A DNA stretch of 64,000 nt from Lyngbya sp. HA4199-MV5 (GCA_019359375.1 JAHHHL010000006.1:62001-126000), one strand, 5' to 3'. Counted from the first letter of the stretch, positions 35,744 through 46,595 are shown. The notes: a model not told the origin generated them from the sequence alone. Made by a program: numbers and translations.

Positions 35744-36079
35744 TCAAGTTGACTCGCTCAATGAGAAGGCGTTTCCACACCCACAGCTTTTAACAGCGTT
35801 GGGGTTGTGAAAGCGAAAACCTCCCCCCATTAGATCTTCTGAATAGTCTAACGTGAGTCCTCGGATGGCTAGAAGGCTCTGAGCATCTATGACAACCTGA
35901 ATCTCACTACAGTTAAATACCTCGTCATCTGGTTGTACACCCGTTTCAAAGGTCATGACGTAGGAGAGCGGCAGGCAATCGCTGGGCTGAGTGCCGAGGC
36001 GAAACAATAGCTGAGGATCGTTTCGCTTTGCTCGCAAGCGCAGAATTTCGCTGATTGCAGCTTGGCTGAGGTGTATCAT
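35744..36079 (-). CDS. IscA/HesB-like iron-sulfur cluster assembly protein
   Basis: A 111-residue protein of the A-type carrier fold. The C-terminal pair is in AVKSCGCGNAFSL (CGC motif), and GGGFRFHNPNA precedes it as in IscA/SufA. The first conserved Cys of the family (Cys-x~60-Cys-Gly-Cys) is replaced or displaced here: SDCLPLSY and FNCSEI supply other cysteines, so cluster binding may differ from canonical IscA. Located just upstream of the str operon on the same strand but with its own spacing. Confidence 0.82.
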   Translation of the reverse strand: MIHLSQAAISEILRLRAKRNDPQLLFRLGTQPSDCLPLSYVMTFETGVQPDDEVFNCSEIQVVIDAQSLLAIRGLTLDYSEDLMGGGFRFHNPNAVKSCGCGNAFSLSEST

Positions 36080-36382
36080 CTCCGAGTCAAAAAAGAAAGC
36101 TACTCTGAGCTTACACTACAGCAATCTGAGGCGATAGGATTGCTAGGGGCTATCATCAATTACAACTACACATGCCTCTTAGAAAAGGTTCTAGCCCCTA
36201 GCCTGGTGTGTTGGGGCGGGCGCGACAATGCTGATACCGCAAGATTTTGGAGCTAATTGATGACGCGCCCTAAGGTGAAGCGCTTTGAGTAGCTTTGAAA
36301 ATTTGAGTGGCTTTGAAAATACAAAGCCTGATGACACACATTAAGGTTGACACAAACCGCGAATTGCTGCTCGTGAGACTAA
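36080..36382. other. Intergenic region dominated by MITE-A copy 2
   Basis: About 300 bp between two minus-strand genes. MITE-A copy 2 occupies 36144-36272. Following it is a short tandem pair, TGAGTAGCTTTGAAAAT and TGAGTGGCTTTGAAAAT, at about 36287-36321. No gene is seen. Confidence 0.6.
36144..36272. mobile_element. MITE-A copy 2 (~129 bp)
   Basis: Starts TAGGGGCTATCATCAATTA and ends TAATTGATGACGCGCCCTA, inverted repeats of 19 bp with a few mismatches. The interior matches the copies at 29632 and 54540 (ACAACTACACATG, TAGCCCCTAGCC, GGGGCGGGCGCGA, GCTGATACCG). No open frame is present. The element sits upstream of the IscA-like gene. Confidence 0.85.
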
Positions 36383-36799
36383 CTATTTGGCACGGGCGTA
36401 ATCATCCTGGAACCGCACAATGTCATCTTCTCCTAGATATTCCCCGTTTTGCACTTCAATTAAGACGAGTGGAATGACACCAGGATTTTCTAGCCGATGA
36501 GCTGTGCATTGAGGCACATAAGTAGATTGGTTGCTGCTTAGAACATGCTCCTGATCGCCACAGACGACCTTTGCTGTGCCCGAAACGACAATCCAGTGTT
36601 CACTCCGATGATGGTGCATCTGTAGGCTCAGGCGATGACCAGACTTCACCTCAATGCGCTTAATCTTGTAGCCTCGACCTTCTTCTAAAATCGTGAAAGA
36701 CCCCCAAGGTCTTAACTCTGTGGCTGCGACTGTTTTTTGAGCGCTGGCAAGAGGCAGAGCCAGGGAAGAGCTTTGAAGGCTTTCTTGGGATTGAACCAT
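36383..36799 (-). CDS. Cupin protein, phosphomannose isomerase type II C-terminal-like
   Basis: A 138-residue single-domain cupin. WGSFTILEEGRGYKIKRIEV starts the domain (about residue 31), HRLSLQMHHHRSEHWIVVSG carries the metal-binding His residues, and the second motif is PQCTAHRLENPG. This resembles the C-terminal isomerase half of mannose-1-phosphate guanylyltransferase/PMI. The ATG at 36799 (MVQSQESL) is preferred over 36931, whose extra 44 residues look non-coding. It may act in GDP-mannose or cell-wall sugar metabolism. Confidence 0.82.
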   Translation of the reverse strand: MVQSQESLQSSSLALPLASAQKTVAATELRPWGSFTILEEGRGYKIKRIEVKSGHRLSLQMHHHRSEHWIVVSGTAKVVCGDQEHVLSSNQSTYVPQCTAHRLENPGVIPLVLIEVQNGEYLGEDDIVRFQDDYARAK

Positions 36800-37115
36800 G
36801 ATTGCTGTCTCTTTGAGAGGTTTTCTACTGCAAGGTATCAAGACGTTTAATGTGGTAGGTAGTTTCCATGCATGATGCTCAGACGAAACTACAAACCAGG
36901 GAACAGGTCTGCATATGGGTAAGCACAACATCAGTGGAGTGCTGCCAGACCATGAACAGACCGACGACGATCACCTTAACAAATTCCGAGACGTTGTTAA
37001 GCTCGTATCAACAGGCTTAACTGAATACACACGTAAGCTTTACAGAATTTAGATGTAAAGGTATAAAAATAGACCATTGCTAATGGATAGCGACAAGCAA
37101 TGCCAAATAGCAGCT
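36800..37115. other. Intergenic region upstream of the cupin gene
   Basis: About 316 bp between two minus-strand genes. It should hold the cupin promoter and the end of the glycosidase transcript. A TATAAAAATAG sequence at about 37063 and an A+T-rich stretch are present. No gene, repeat or clear terminator was seen. Confidence 0.5.
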
Positions 37116-39014
37116 TTAGCGACCTGGCGGGACAACGATGCCAATTCCATCATGAACACGCGCTGCTGTGCGAGGTAGACGATCGAGCAGTTGTCCACCC
37201 AGGTATAGCGTGGTAGAGCTACCCCCGTCGAGATTAAGCGCGTTGACCGCACCCAACTGCTGCATAATCTGGGCAATGTCGGTCAGGGTGGCTCCAGTAC
37301 CATCCAGGTTGGTATGAACGGCAGCGATGAGGAGATTGCCATCTGCGGTCTGTCCGATCGCGCTACGGCTTGCCTTCTCGATCGCAAACGCGTTGCTAAA
37401 CTGTTCAGTCCTGGCATCTAAAACAATTTGACGGTTCTGAAGGAGAAGCGGTCCACCGCCAATGATCTGTTCGTAACGGCTGAATTCGGGCGGGGTGACA
37501 GCCGTTTCTAGTTTCAACAAGGTTCCAACTGTCAGCAGAGCGGCGGCATTGCGATTCGATCGCACGGCAAGCAAGTAGCCATTGGGCGGTATGGGAATGG
37601 TACTGCTACCAACACCTCCAAGCGTTTGCTGGTTGACGACTCGATCGTTCTGCACCGTGACCAGAATTTCGTTATCTGTAAAGGGACTGTAGGTGGCACC
37701 CCAACCGCTAGTGTATCGAGCGATGCCTGCTTGCACGTAGGCACTGTTGAGGTGGGTAAGCGGTAGCCGCTGCCCGTTCGGTGTTGTGAGAGTTTCCTGG
37801 AGGGTGAGGCGGGCAAATTTCACGTCGCCTGTGGTATTCCAGGCGATCGCGCCCCGCCCCAAAATAGGACCAGAGAGCCAGCGTCCATCTAGCCGCACGG
37901 CTCCAAGCGGTAACTGATTATTGCGATTGAAAAATCCACCGTTAATGGCTGCTGCAACCTGAGCTTGTTGGGCAGTCCGCAGTAGGGGAGCGGTGCCGAT
38001 GAGTGTGCCAGGGTTTGGCAGAATCGGCTTGAGACTGACTCCAGGCTGGCGGGGATCAACGGCTAGCCAGATGACAGGAAATCGGGCAGTTCCCAAGGTA
38101 AGTGTTTGCGCTCGCCAGCGGAGCCCTGGTGCCCAAAGAATGTCGCGATCGACCACCGCATCTGGACGAATATCCACAATGAGCCGATTGGGATTGGGTA
38201 AGCTCCATACTCGCGGACGCAAGGAACTGGAAAGCGTGAGTCGAAGGCGCGTCTGATTGATGCCTGGTTCAATACTGATGGCATTAAGTCGATTGCCTGC
38301 CACCGATTTAAAGCTTTGCAACACCGTCGCGGCAATTTGGGCATCCAGCGTCAAAACGACTTGCTCATCTTGTTGATCGACCTGCCAGGGAGTAGCGCGA
38401 TCGAGTTCCAGCACGAGCCGATCGCCCCAGGGCTGCTTGCCCTGCCGTATGGCTGTAACGGCTGCTGGTGGTGAGGTGATTTGGAGGATGGCACCGTTCG
38501 GTTGCAATTGCCAGCCCGATCGCTGCGCCAGATCAGTAATATCCAGGTAGCGTAAGGCTCCTGTGAGTCGAGTGCCAAGGTTCAGCGGTGCAGTGATCGG
38601 GTCAGAAAACCACTGCACAGGTTGTTTTGTGGCATCGGCGGTGTTGAGGAGTTCGACCCCGATCGTTTGCGTCAATCCCGCATCTGTAATGCCAAAGCGC
38701 TGTCCATTCGCTGCCCATTGCGCCCAACTAACAGACAAGGGGCGACCATTCAGCAGAATTTGTGTGCCCGATGGATTCTGGACAGGAAGGGGAGGCACCT
38801 GGCTGAGACGATCGCGCTGCATGGGCATATGGCTCCGTTTTGGCGCAGCGATCGCAGTCTCAATGGGCAGATTCACTCCGCTGAGGCAAAGCAGCCCTAC
38901 CGTTAGCAGGAGCCAGCGGGTAGCCCTCAGTCGAGTTTTCCAGTGGTTGATCGCAGGCTCAAATAGTTGGCACTGATGGTTCATAGCACGTTTCAACACA
39001 GGCGTTTTTAGCAA
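37116..39014 (-). CDS. Secreted phosphodiester glycosidase (NAGPA/DUF2233) protein with AMIN-like region
   Basis: 632 residues. An N-terminal hydrophobic segment WLLLTVGLLCLSG (about 34-46) then AIAAPK suggests a Sec signal peptide and export. The middle (about 180-300: DRLVLELDRATPW..., SNPNRLIVDIRPD) resembles AMIN domains that bind peptidoglycan. The C-terminal part is the NAGPA domain: AAINGGFFN and NALNLDGGSSTTLYLGG. This family may remodel cell-envelope glycans; the substrate is not known. The start is ATG at 39012-39014; another ATG occurs 10 codons on. Confidence 0.88.
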   Translation of the reverse strand: MLKTPVLKRAMNHQCQLFEPAINHWKTRLRATRWLLLTVGLLCLSGVNLPIETAIAAPKRSHMPMQRDRLSQVPPLPVQNPSGTQILLNGRPLSVSWAQWAANGQRFGITDAGLTQTIGVELLNTADATKQPVQWFSDPITAPLNLGTRLTGALRYLDITDLAQRSGWQLQPNGAILQITSPPAAVTAIRQGKQPWGDRLVLELDRATPWQVDQQDEQVVLTLDAQIAATVLQSFKSVAGNRLNAISIEPGINQTRLRLTLSSSLRPRVWSLPNPNRLIVDIRPDAVVDRDILWAPGLRWRAQTLTLGTARFPVIWLAVDPRQPGVSLKPILPNPGTLIGTAPLLRTAQQAQVAAAINGGFFNRNNQLPLGAVRLDGRWLSGPILGRGAIAWNTTGDVKFARLTLQETLTTPNGQRLPLTHLNSAYVQAGIARYTSGWGATYSPFTDNEILVTVQNDRVVNQQTLGGVGSSTIPIPPNGYLLAVRSNRNAAALLTVGTLLKLETAVTPPEFSRYEQIIGGGPLLLQNRQIVLDARTEQFSNAFAIEKASRSAIGQTADGNLLIAAVHTNLDGTGATLTDIAQIMQQLGAVNALNLDGGSSTTLYLGGQLLDRLPRTAARVHDGIGIVVPPGR

Positions 39015-39546
39015 CAGACGATCGTTCGCATTGGAATCAGTAAGGAGTTAGCCGATTTAATTGAACGGTACCAGAAAGCATGTACAGAGTTGAGAAAATA
39101 CCTCCTCCCAACTGCGACTTTCACGCAAGGCATTGAGGCAGAATACTGATTACTGCATGTTAGGAAACGATGACCGATGCAGCGACGGTACTGGCTGGAT
39201 CATGCACGATGGGTAAAGTCTGGCTAGTCTCCGCTCCGCCCAGATTCTATGTAGAATCGGAGTGTGATCATCCGTGCGCTGCAATGACTGCTGGCGATCG
39301 ACAGTGCCTTATCACTTACACACTTTCACTGAAGCGCATTGCCACTTGAAACGGTCAAGCGTTGGCGGTGATCTAGCTGTTAGAGCGTACCCGTATACAG
39401 ATTTTGGATACTTTGAAAGAATAGGGTGGCATTCTCTACTCTGAGGATCGCCCTAAAGAGTTGCTATTGGACTTGCAACGAAAGTGCCAGATCAGCGCTA
39501 AGCAATCACACCACACCTTTTGACAAAAACGAAACCGAGCCATCTC
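39015..39546. other. Divergent intergenic region upstream of glsF
   Basis: About 530 bp between divergent genes. I looked for the NtcA consensus GTA-N8-TAC and found no exact match; GTACCCGTATACAG near 39386 is only partly similar. No repeat element or gene was recognised. Confidence 0.5.
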
Positions 39547-42500
39547 ATGGATAGAACAATTGTGAATCACGATCAGAATCAGGAAACAGGTGGGTATGCT
39601 GGTCAGCGCTGGTTGGTCGAGGAACGGGATGCCTGCGGTGTGGGTTTCATCGCCGATCGCCAGGGGCGCGCAAGCCACGATCTCATTAAGAAGGCACTCT
39701 CAGCACTGACCTGCCTGGAACATCGCGGTGGCTGTAGCGCCGACCAGGACTCAGGCGATGGGGCTGGTTTAATGACCGCCATTCCCTGGGATTTGTTGCA
39801 TCAATGGTTTACCGAGCAAGGCATCCAGGTAGCCACCACGGCTCAGATCGGGGTTGGGATGGTTTTTCTACCCGCAAACGCAGAGGCTGCCGTCATTGCC
39901 CGTCGGGTGTTTGAGCGGGTTGCCATAGAAGAAGGGTTAACGGTGCTGGGCTGGCGTGTTGTGCCGACGTTACCGACCCTTTTAGGCAGACAGTCTCGCG
40001 AGAATCTGCCGCAAATTGAGCAGGTTCTGGTGCGATCGCAGCAAGAAGGCGAAGCACTGGAACGGCAGCTTTACCTGACCCGCAAACGTGCCCATGCAGC
40101 GGCACCCGCCGAAATTCAGGAGGCTGCTCTGCCAAATGAGGTCGCTGATCTCTATATCTGTTCGTTCTCAAACCGGACAATTATTTATAAGGGCATGGTG
40201 CGATCGGCGATTCTGGGTGAGTTCTATCTCGACTTTAAGCAGCCGGAATACATGAGTACGTTTGCGGTGTATCACCGTCGTTTTAGTACCAATACGCTGC
40301 CAAAATGGCCCCTAGCACAGCCGATGCGCCTGCTCGGTCATAATGGCGAAATCAACACGCTTTTGGGCAACGTTAACTGGATGATGGCGCGGGAAGCCGA
40401 TCTGGAGCATTCCTGCTGGGGCGATCGGCTCATTGACCTGAAACCCGCCGTTAACCTTGACAATAGTGATTCTGCCAACCTCGATAACGTCTTTGAACTG
40501 CTGGTGCGATCGGGTCGCAGTCCTCAAGAAGCGCTGATGATCATGGTGCCCGAAGCGTACCAAAATCAGCCTGACCTGGCGGATCATCCTGAAATTGTTG
40601 ACTTCTACGAGTACTACAGCGGCATCCAGGAACCCTGGGATGGTCCGGCGCTCTTGGTGTTTAGTGACGGAAAGGTGGTGGGTGCCACGCTCGATCGCAA
40701 CGGTCTTCGTCCCGCTCGTTATAGCATCACGCGAGATGGCTACATTGTTGTGGCTTCTGAAGCAGGTGTGGTCGATCTGCCTGAAGCGGACATCATCGAG
40801 AAAGGTCGCCTGGGTCCGGGGCAGATGATCGCGGTTGATTTAGAGACGCACGAAATCCAGAAAAACTGGGAAATCAAGCAGCGGGTTGCCAGCGCAAAGC
40901 CCTATGGTGAGTGGCTCAAGCAAAATCGCTATGACCTCAAGCACCAGCCCTTTGCCGAGAATGTGCCCTACATTCCCACCGGGAACTTGCTGCGCTATCA
41001 AACCGCCTTTGGCTACACGGCAGAAGATGTGGAAATGATCATCCAGGAGATGGGCGCACAGGGCAAAGAGCCAACCTTCTGCATGGGGGATGATATTCCC
41101 CTGGCGGTGCTGTCAGAGAAGCCGCGCCTGTTGTACGACTACTTCAAACAGCGGTTTGCTCAGGTGACAAATCCACCGATCGATCCGCTGCGGGAAAAGC
41201 TGGTCATGTCGCTGTCCATTCAGTTGGGAGAGCGGGGCAATTTGCTTGAAGAAGGTTCTAAGTACGCCCATCTGCTCAAGCTGGAATCGCCCGTGCTGAG
41301 CGATGCCGAACTCGATCAGATTCGTCACTCTGGCTTTGAAACGGCTGATCTTTCTACCCTGTTTGAACTCTCGCAAGGACCGGATGGGTTACAGCGAGCC
41401 GTGACTGCCCTGTGCCAACATGCTGCCGAAGCCGTTCGTGCAGGCAAGAAAATTCTGATCTTGAGCGATCGAGCAAGTCACACTGGAGCAATTAGCCTGG
41501 GCGAAGACTACACCTACATTCCACCGCTACTGGCGATCGGGGCGGTGCATCATCACCTGATTCGGCAGGGCTTACGCATGAAAGCCTCGCTGATTGCGGA
41601 TACGGCCCAGTGCTGGAGTACCCATCATTTTGCCTGCCTGATTGGCTATGGTGCCAGTGCGGTTTGCCCCTACCTGGCGCTAGAAACCGTGCGCCAATGG
41701 TGGACTGACCCCAAAACCCAGAGCTTTATGGAGCGGGGCAAGCTTAAGGCAATCACGCTATCGGCAGCGCAAGGTAATTACCGCAAGGCGATCGAGGACG
41801 GGCTGCTCAAAATTCTCTCCAAAATGGGCATTTCGCTCTTAACCAGCTATCACGGTGCCCAAATTTTTGAAGCGATCGGCATTGGCGGCGATTTGCTTCA
41901 TCTCGGCTTTTCTGGCACTGCCTCTCGTCTGGGCGGTTTGAGCGTGGCGGATCTGGCGCAAGAAGTGGTGTCTTTTCATCAGCGGGCATTCCCCGAACTC
42001 CATGGAAAGAAGCTAGAAAACTACGGCTTCTTCAACTATCGTCCGGGCGGCGAGTATCACATGAACAGCCCGGAGATGGCGAAGTATCTGCATAAAGCCG
42101 TCGCAGACAAAAGTTACGACCATTACACGCTGTACCAAAAGTACCTGGAAGAGCGTCCGCTGACGGCATTACGAGATTTGCTGGACATCAAGAGCGATCG
42201 CCCTTCCATTCCGTTAGAGGACGTAGAGCCTGCGAGTGAGATTGTGCAGCGCTTCTGCACGGGTGGCATGTCGTTAGGCGCGTTGTCGCGGGAGGCACAC
42301 GAAACGCTGGCGATCGCCATGAACCGCATTGGTGGCAAATCTAACTCTGGTGAAGGTGGCGAAGACCCCACGCGCTTCCAGACGTTAAGTGACGTGGATG
42401 GACAGGGGCACTCTCCCGTGTTTCCGCACCTCAACGGCTTGCGAAACGGTGACACCGCAAATTCTGCCATCAAGCAAGTGGCATCCGGTCGCTTTGGTGT

Positions 42501-44205
42501 CACCCCAGAGTATTTGATGAGCGCCAAGCAGCTTGAAATCAAGATGGCTCAAGGGGCGAAGCCCGGTGAAGGCGGACAATTGCCGGGACCGAAAGTGAGT
42601 CCTTATATTGCGATGCTGCGCCGATCGAAGCCTGGTGTCACGCTGATTTCGCCCCCACCCCATCACGACATTTACTCGATCGAGGATCTAGCACAGCTCA
42701 TCTTTGACCTGCACCAAATTAACCCGGAGGCACAAGTCTCAGTCAAACTGGTCGCAGAAGTGGGCATCGGCACGGTAGCGGCTGGGGTCGCCAAGGCAAA
42801 CGCCGACATTATCCAGATTTCGGGTCATGATGGCGGCACAGGTGCTTCACCGCTGAGTTCGATCAAGCACGCAGGCAGTCCGTGGGAATTAGGGCTAACC
42901 GAAGTCCACCGGGCACTCATGCAGAACGAACTGCGCGATCGTGTCTTGCTGCGAGTCGATGGCGGCATTAAAACAGGCTGGGATGTTCTGATGGCAGCGC
43001 TGATGGGCGGTGAAGAGTTTGGCTTTGGCTCCATTGCGATGATTGCCGAAGGCTGCATTATGGCGCGTATTTGCCATACCAATAACTGCCCCGTTGGGGT
43101 TGCCAGTCAGCGCGATGAGTTACGCAAACGGTTCCCTGGTCTACCGGAACAGGTCGTCAATTTCTTCTTTTTTATTGCCGAAGAAGCCCGATCGCTGCTG
43201 GCAAAGCTGGGCTACCGCTCCTTGAATGACATCATTGGTCGCGCAGATCTGCTGAAAGTGCGGGATGGAGCCAAAATTCCCAAAACCCAACGCCTGAACC
43301 TCGATTGCCTGACGCAATTGCCTGATACGCGGGACGATCGCGCCTGGTTAGTGCATGAAGCGGTACACAGCAATGGCTACGTGCTGGATGACCAACTCTT
43401 GAGCGATCCAGACATGCAAGCGGCGATCGCCCACCAGACCAGCGTGACCAAAACGATCGAGGTGGTCAATACCGATCGAACGATCGGCACTCGTTTAGCA
43501 GGCACGCTCGCGCGTCAATACGGCAATAACGGCTTTGGTGGGCACATCACGCTTCACGTCAAAGGCAGTGTGGGTCAGAGCTTTGGTGCCTTTAACCTTC
43601 CTGGTATGACGCTCTATTTAGAAGGTGAGGCAAACGACTATGTGGGCAAAGGCTTACACGGTGGCGATATCATCATCGTGCCGCCTGCTGCCGCTACCTA
43701 CAACCCCTCCGAGAACGTCATTATTGGCAACACCTGTCTTTACGGCGCGACGGGTGGCACTCTGTTTGCCTACGGTCAGGCAGGTGAACGCTTCGCCGTG
43801 CGGAACTCCAAGGCGCAGGCAGTCGTAGAAGGGGCAGGCGATCACTGCTGCGAATACATGACAGGCGGCGTGATTGTCGTGCTGGGTCACACGGGGCGCA
43901 ACGTCGGTGCAGGGATGACGGGCGGTTTAGCCTACTTCCTGGACGAAGACGGCAGCTTCCCCACCAAAGTGAATCCGGAGATTGTGAAAGCCCAGCGGGT
44001 CATTGCGCCTGCCGGAGAGCAACAGTTGAAAGAGCTGATTGAGGCACACACCGATCGCACAAGGAGCCAAAAAGCCCAAATTATCCTGGCAAACTGGTCA
44101 GAATACCTGCCCAAATTCTGGCAGCTTGTCCCGCCATCCGAGAAAGACTCACCCGAAGCAAATCCTGAAGCCGTCACGGAAAAAGTGCTGACCCCGGCGC
44201 AGTAG
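39547..44205 (+). CDS. glsF: Ferredoxin-dependent glutamate synthase
   Basis: Converts glutamine and 2-oxoglutarate to two glutamates, the GOGAT arm of ammonium assimilation. About 1552 residues. The propeptide ends before Cys30 ([12 protein letters not shown]), the nucleophile of the N-terminal amidotransferase domain; the central and FMN-binding domains follow, with the 3Fe-4S Cys motif [12 protein letters not shown], and the C-terminal GXGXG beta-helix. [10 protein letters not shown] matches plant and cyanobacterial ferredoxin enzymes, and there is no gltD next to it, so glsF is preferred over gltB. ATG 39547 is chosen over TTG 39520. Confidence 0.92.
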   Translation: MDRTIVNHDQNQETGGYAGQRWLVEERDACGVGFIADRQGRASHDLIKKALSALTCLEHRGGCSADQDSGDGAGLMTAIPWDLLHQWFTEQGIQVATTAQIGVGMVFLPANAEAAVIARRVFERVAIEEGLTVLGWRVVPTLPTLLGRQSRENLPQIEQVLVRSQQEGEALERQLYLTRKRAHAAAPAEIQEAALPNEVADLYICSFSNRTIIYKGMVRSAILGEFYLDFKQPEYMSTFAVYHRRFSTNTLPKWPLAQPMRLLGHNGEINTLLGNVNWMMAREADLEHSCWGDRLIDLKPAVNLDNSDSANLDNVFELLVRSGRSPQEALMIMVPEAYQNQPDLADHPEIVDFYEYYSGIQEPWDGPALLVFSDGKVVGATLDRNGLRPARYSITRDGYIVVASEAGVVDLPEADIIEKGRLGPGQMIAVDLETHEIQKNWEIKQRVASAKPYGEWLKQNRYDLKHQPFAENVPYIPTGNLLRYQTAFGYTAEDVEMIIQEMGAQGKEPTFCMGDDIPLAVLSEKPRLLYDYFKQRFAQVTNPPIDPLREKLVMSLSIQLGERGNLLEEGSKYAHLLKLESPVLSDAELDQIRHSGFETADLSTLFELSQGPDGLQRAVTALCQHAAEAVRAGKKILILSDRASHTGAISLGEDYTYIPPLLAIGAVHHHLIRQGLRMKASLIADTAQCWSTHHFACLIGYGASAVCPYLALETVRQWWTDPKTQSFMERGKLKAITLSAAQGNYRKAIEDGLLKILSKMGISLLTSYHGAQIFEAIGIGGDLLHLGFSGTASRLGGLSVADLAQEVVSFHQRAFPELHGKKLENYGFFNYRPGGEYHMNSPEMAKYLHKAVADKSYDHYTLYQKYLEERPLTALRDLLDIKSDRPSIPLEDVEPASEIVQRFCTGGMSLGALSREAHETLAIAMNRIGGKSNSGEGGEDPTRFQTLSDVDGQGHSPVFPHLNGLRNGDTANSAIKQVASGRFGVTPEYLMSAKQLEIKMAQGAKPGEGGQLPGPKVSPYIAMLRRSKPGVTLISPPPHHDIYSIEDLAQLIFDLHQINPEAQVSVKLVAEVGIGTVAAGVAKANADIIQISGHDGGTGASPLSSIKHAGSPWELGLTEVHRALMQNELRDRVLLRVDGGIKTGWDVLMAALMGGEEFGFGSIAMIAEGCIMARICHTNNCPVGVASQRDELRKRFPGLPEQVVNFFFFIAEEARSLLAKLGYRSLNDIIGRADLLKVRDGAKIPKTQRLNLDCLTQLPDTRDDRAWLVHEAVHSNGYVLDDQLLSDPDMQAAIAHQTSVTKTIEVVNTDRTIGTRLAGTLARQYGNNGFGGHITLHVKGSVGQSFGAFNLPGMTLYLEGEANDYVGKGLHGGDIIIVPPAAATYNPSENVIIGNTCLYGATGGTLFAYGQAGERFAVRNSKAQAVVEGAGDHCCEYMTGGVIVVLGHTGRNVGAGMTGGLAYFLDEDGSFPTKVNPEIVKAQRVIAPAGEQQLKELIEAHTDRTRSQKAQIILANWSEYLPKFWQLVPPSEKDSPEANPEAVTEKVLTPAQ

Positions 44206-44496
44206 CTTTGTCAATTGCTTCAACTGAATGGGAAACTACCAGTAGGATGATTTGTGCGGCTGAAACATCGCCCTGCTCGTGATTTCCCCTGAACAAGCAT
44301 GTTAGGTTGTTGGGGTATAGTTTTGCAAAAAAATAATCTTCACCGGAGGAGTCGTTAACAATACCTGAAAACGCTGAGCAAATAGGTAAACGGGTGTCCA
44401 AGACCATCTGCAATCTTTGAAAGCATTCACTAGATACGTCTGTGTGAGGTATGCGTTAGAATCTGGGCTGTCCAAAGACTTAATAAGCGAACTGAA

Positions 44497-44682
44497 ATGA
44501 GCGACAAAGAAGCAGTGATTGAACTTCTAAAGCGTCTTCCCTCGGAAGTATCACTCCGTGAAATCCTTCGAGAGATTGAGTTTATTGCTGGGGTTAAAGA
44601 GGGTTTGGCTGAAATCGATCAAGGGCAAGGCGTATCGATTGAAGCCGTCGAGAAAATGATGGACGCATGGACTACACTGTAA
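44497..44682 (+). CDS. Small antitoxin-like protein partnered with a RelE/ParE toxin
   Basis: 61 residues, MSDKEAVIELLKRLPSEVS start and the helical EILREIEFIAGVKEGLAEI. This is a pattern seen in cyanobacterial ParD-like or orphan antitoxins. It overlaps the start of the toxin gene by 16 bp, so translation of the two is coupled. The ATG at 44497 follows a weak ribosome site. Confidence 0.75.
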   Translation: MSDKEAVIELLKRLPSEVSLREILREIEFIAGVKEGLAEIDQGQGVSIEAVEKMMDAWTTL

Positions 44683-44963
44683 TCCTCTCTCCAAAAGCAG
44701 TCGGGGATTTAGAGACGATTGTTCGCTATCTTTCTTTGAGCAATCCAGACGCTGCAAGAAAGGTGGGTCAGCGTCTCCTTGGCAAGACCAAAGAGTTGAG
44801 CCAGTTTCCATTCAAAGGGCAGAAGGTGCCTGAGTTTGATAGTCCCAATATTCGCCAACTGATACTGAAGCCATACCGAGTTGTTTACCGAGTTGAAGAG
44901 GACAAAAAACGTATCAGTGTTGCCCGCTTTTGGCATTCATCTCAGGAGAACCTCGAACTTTAG
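44667..44963 (+). CDS. RelE/ParE superfamily toxin
   Basis: 98 residues of the RelE/ParE fold: YTVILSPKAVGDLETIVRYL start, ELSQFPFKGQKVPEF central, and the C-terminal ILKPYRVVYRVEEDKKRISVARFWHSSQ (in parts), including the basic Arg of the family and a terminal His/Ser. Cuts ribosome-bound mRNA (RelE) or poisons gyrase (ParE); which applies here is undecided. Encoded directly after its antitoxin, overlapping by 16 bp. Confidence 0.85.
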   Translation: MDYTVILSPKAVGDLETIVRYLSLSNPDAARKVGQRLLGKTKELSQFPFKGQKVPEFDSPNIRQLILKPYRVVYRVEEDKKRISVARFWHSSQENLEL

Positions 44964-44987
44964 AAGCATACCTGATGGGGAGGCGTT

Positions 44988-45197
44988 TTGATGAGACAGG
45001 TTAATTACGCTGCCATGTCGAATCAAGAGTTAAAGCGTTACTTCCTTGAGCATCGTGATGATGAAACTGCTTTGCAAGCTTACCTCGATCGCCGCAAACA
45101 GCAGTCTTTAAGAATAATCACCAGGGTTGGCGATCCGGATTTTGATCAGAAAATTCAAGCGGCAATCCAGCAAAAACTGCAACAGGCAGAAAGTTAA
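44988..45197 (+). CDS. Small conserved protein, DUF6887-like
   Basis: 69 residues, MSNQELKRYFLEHRDDETALQAYLDRR (from residue 10, in parts). This pattern I associate with small cyanobacterial proteins now called DUF6887, but I could not check. It starts 24 bp after the toxin gene and may be transcribed with it. Charged and helical with no signal peptide. Function unknown. Confidence 0.6.
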   Translation: MMRQVNYAAMSNQELKRYFLEHRDDETALQAYLDRRKQQSLRIITRVGDPDFDQKIQAAIQQKLQQAES

Positions 45198-45219
45198 TAC
45201 TGCCTAATTCACAGAGAGT

Positions 45220-45735
45220 CTATGATGGCTCTGAGTTGCTGAGTAATGCACTGGGTTCACCCGGATAAAAGCGATCGTCTAAAATCTGAGTTGATTGATA
45301 GGGACAGCTAGATGGAAACGTCTGTTCAGGCAATTCTGTTTCTCCCATTGCAAGGTCTCTAGCATTCTCATATGCTTCTGGCAACGCATCAGGAAAATAT
45401 GGTTGAAGGCTTGGGTTGTCTTTCAGCAGCCGTAAGATCTCCCGACGCTGGACGCGAAGGGTTGCCAGCCAGCTACGACTGCGCTGCTGCGGTTGATAGT
45501 TCCATTTCAGCAAGTGCCCAAGCAACACACTCAAACGGTTGCGAAGTTCCTGGCGTTGCTGTCTTCCCAACGATTCAATCTCCTCAACAAGGTTTGGTAG
45601 ATCAACTTGACTCCACTTGCCGCTGCGGAGCAACATGGCTTGCTCCTGTGTCCAGGCGTAAAAATCAGTTTCGTAAAGATCGAGTGCTGCCATAGGAGCC
45701 TCTACCGCCTTTAGGTTTGCTTCAGGCACAGACAT
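45220..45735 (-). CDS. DUF29 family protein
   Basis: 171 residues. DLYETDFYAWTQEQAMLLRSG (from about residue 19), LPNLVEEIESLGRQQRQELRNRL and LLKWNYQPQQRSRSWLATL (all in parts) are the DUF29 pattern, a family abundant in cyanobacteria with unknown role. Only 22 bp separate its end from the converging DUF6887-like gene. The start at 45735 is ATG. Confidence 0.88.
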   Translation of the reverse strand: MSVPEANLKAVEAPMAALDLYETDFYAWTQEQAMLLRSGKWSQVDLPNLVEEIESLGRQQRQELRNRLSVLLGHLLKWNYQPQQRSRSWLATLRVQRREILRLLKDNPSLQPYFPDALPEAYENARDLAMGETELPEQTFPSSCPYQSTQILDDRFYPGEPSALLSNSEPS

Positions 45736-46064
45736 CGTGTTGATCCGACCAGAGTGTTTTTATTGTAAAACCATCTCCTCTAAAGCTGTTGAAGAGTGCA
45801 TGGCGATTCTTGGTTGTTCTCTGCGTTATCGATCGTACAGGTAAGCCCAAATGGTTTTGGGTTGGACAGGGTTCCTTACAACTCCAACAATCCCAATATT
45901 GCTGCTCAGTGGCTTTTTGCACAGTTATGGTGTCACGTTTGCTTTTTGCGGTTTGATAAACTCAAGTAGCCCGCTCAAGTAATGACAAAACTTAGTTCAC
46001 ACGTTTATGGGGTGCAATGAAGCTGGGCAGCTTTCCCACATTCCCTATCTTTAGAAGTCATTCT

Positions 46065-46595
46065 ATGAAACCTCTCGCCATCGCTCTTCTCGTCTGTGTC
46101 GCTTTTTCGGACGGTGTTTTGGCGGCTCCAGCGCCTCCTGCAAACCCTGCGATCGATATGGATGGGTATCTCCGCGTATCATCAGAGGCAGCAAAGCATC
46201 GCAAGACGCGCAGACTTTCGGAAGCCGATTTCATTCGCATGAGTCGTGAACCGGGCACGATCGTCCTGGATGCTCGTAGCCGTGAAAAGTACGAGCTTTT
46301 GCACATTAAAGGCGCAATCAACCTGAGCTTTCCAGACATGACAGTGGAGAGCTTGAAGCGCACTCTGCCCAATCAAACGGCTCGGATTCTCATCTATTGC
46401 AACAACAATTTTGTCAATGCTGAGGAACCGTTTCCTACGAAAATGCCAACCGCGTCGCTCAACCTCTCAACCTACATTGCGCTGTACAACTATGGTTATC
46501 GTAATGTCTACGAACTTGCCCCTCAACTTGATCCAAAGGAGTCGAAGCTAACCTTCGAGTCAACACCCTCCAAAGCACTAAGGAGCGTGGATTAA
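46065..46595 (+). CDS. Secreted rhodanese-like domain protein
   Basis: A 176-residue protein with a Sec signal peptide (MKPLAIALLVCVAFSDGVLA, cleavage likely before or after APAPP) and a rhodanese fold: IVLDARSREKYELLHIKGAINL (in parts) and the loop ILIYCNNNF with the candidate active Cys. The loop is CNNNF rather than the common CxxGxR, so sulfurtransferase activity is uncertain. The ATG at 46065 fits the signal peptide better than the upstream ATG at 46017. Probably periplasmic. Confidence 0.8.
   Translation: MKPLAIALLVCVAFSDGVLAAPAPPANPAIDMDGYLRVSSEAAKHRKTRRLSEADFIRMSREPGTIVLDARSREKYELLHIKGAINLSFPDMTVESLKRTLPNQTARILIYCNNNFVNAEEPFPTKMPTASLNLSTYIALYNYGYRNVYELAPQLDPKESKLTFESTPSKALRSVD

Noticed and set aside
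39015..39546. An NtcA site in front of glsF
   Set aside because: No exact GTA-N8-TAC was found; the nearest candidate lacks the second half.
39547..44205. Calling the glutamate synthase gltB (NADPH type)
   Set aside because: There is no gltD partner, and the ERDACGVGF start matches ferredoxin-type enzymes better. The two types cannot be fully separated by eye.
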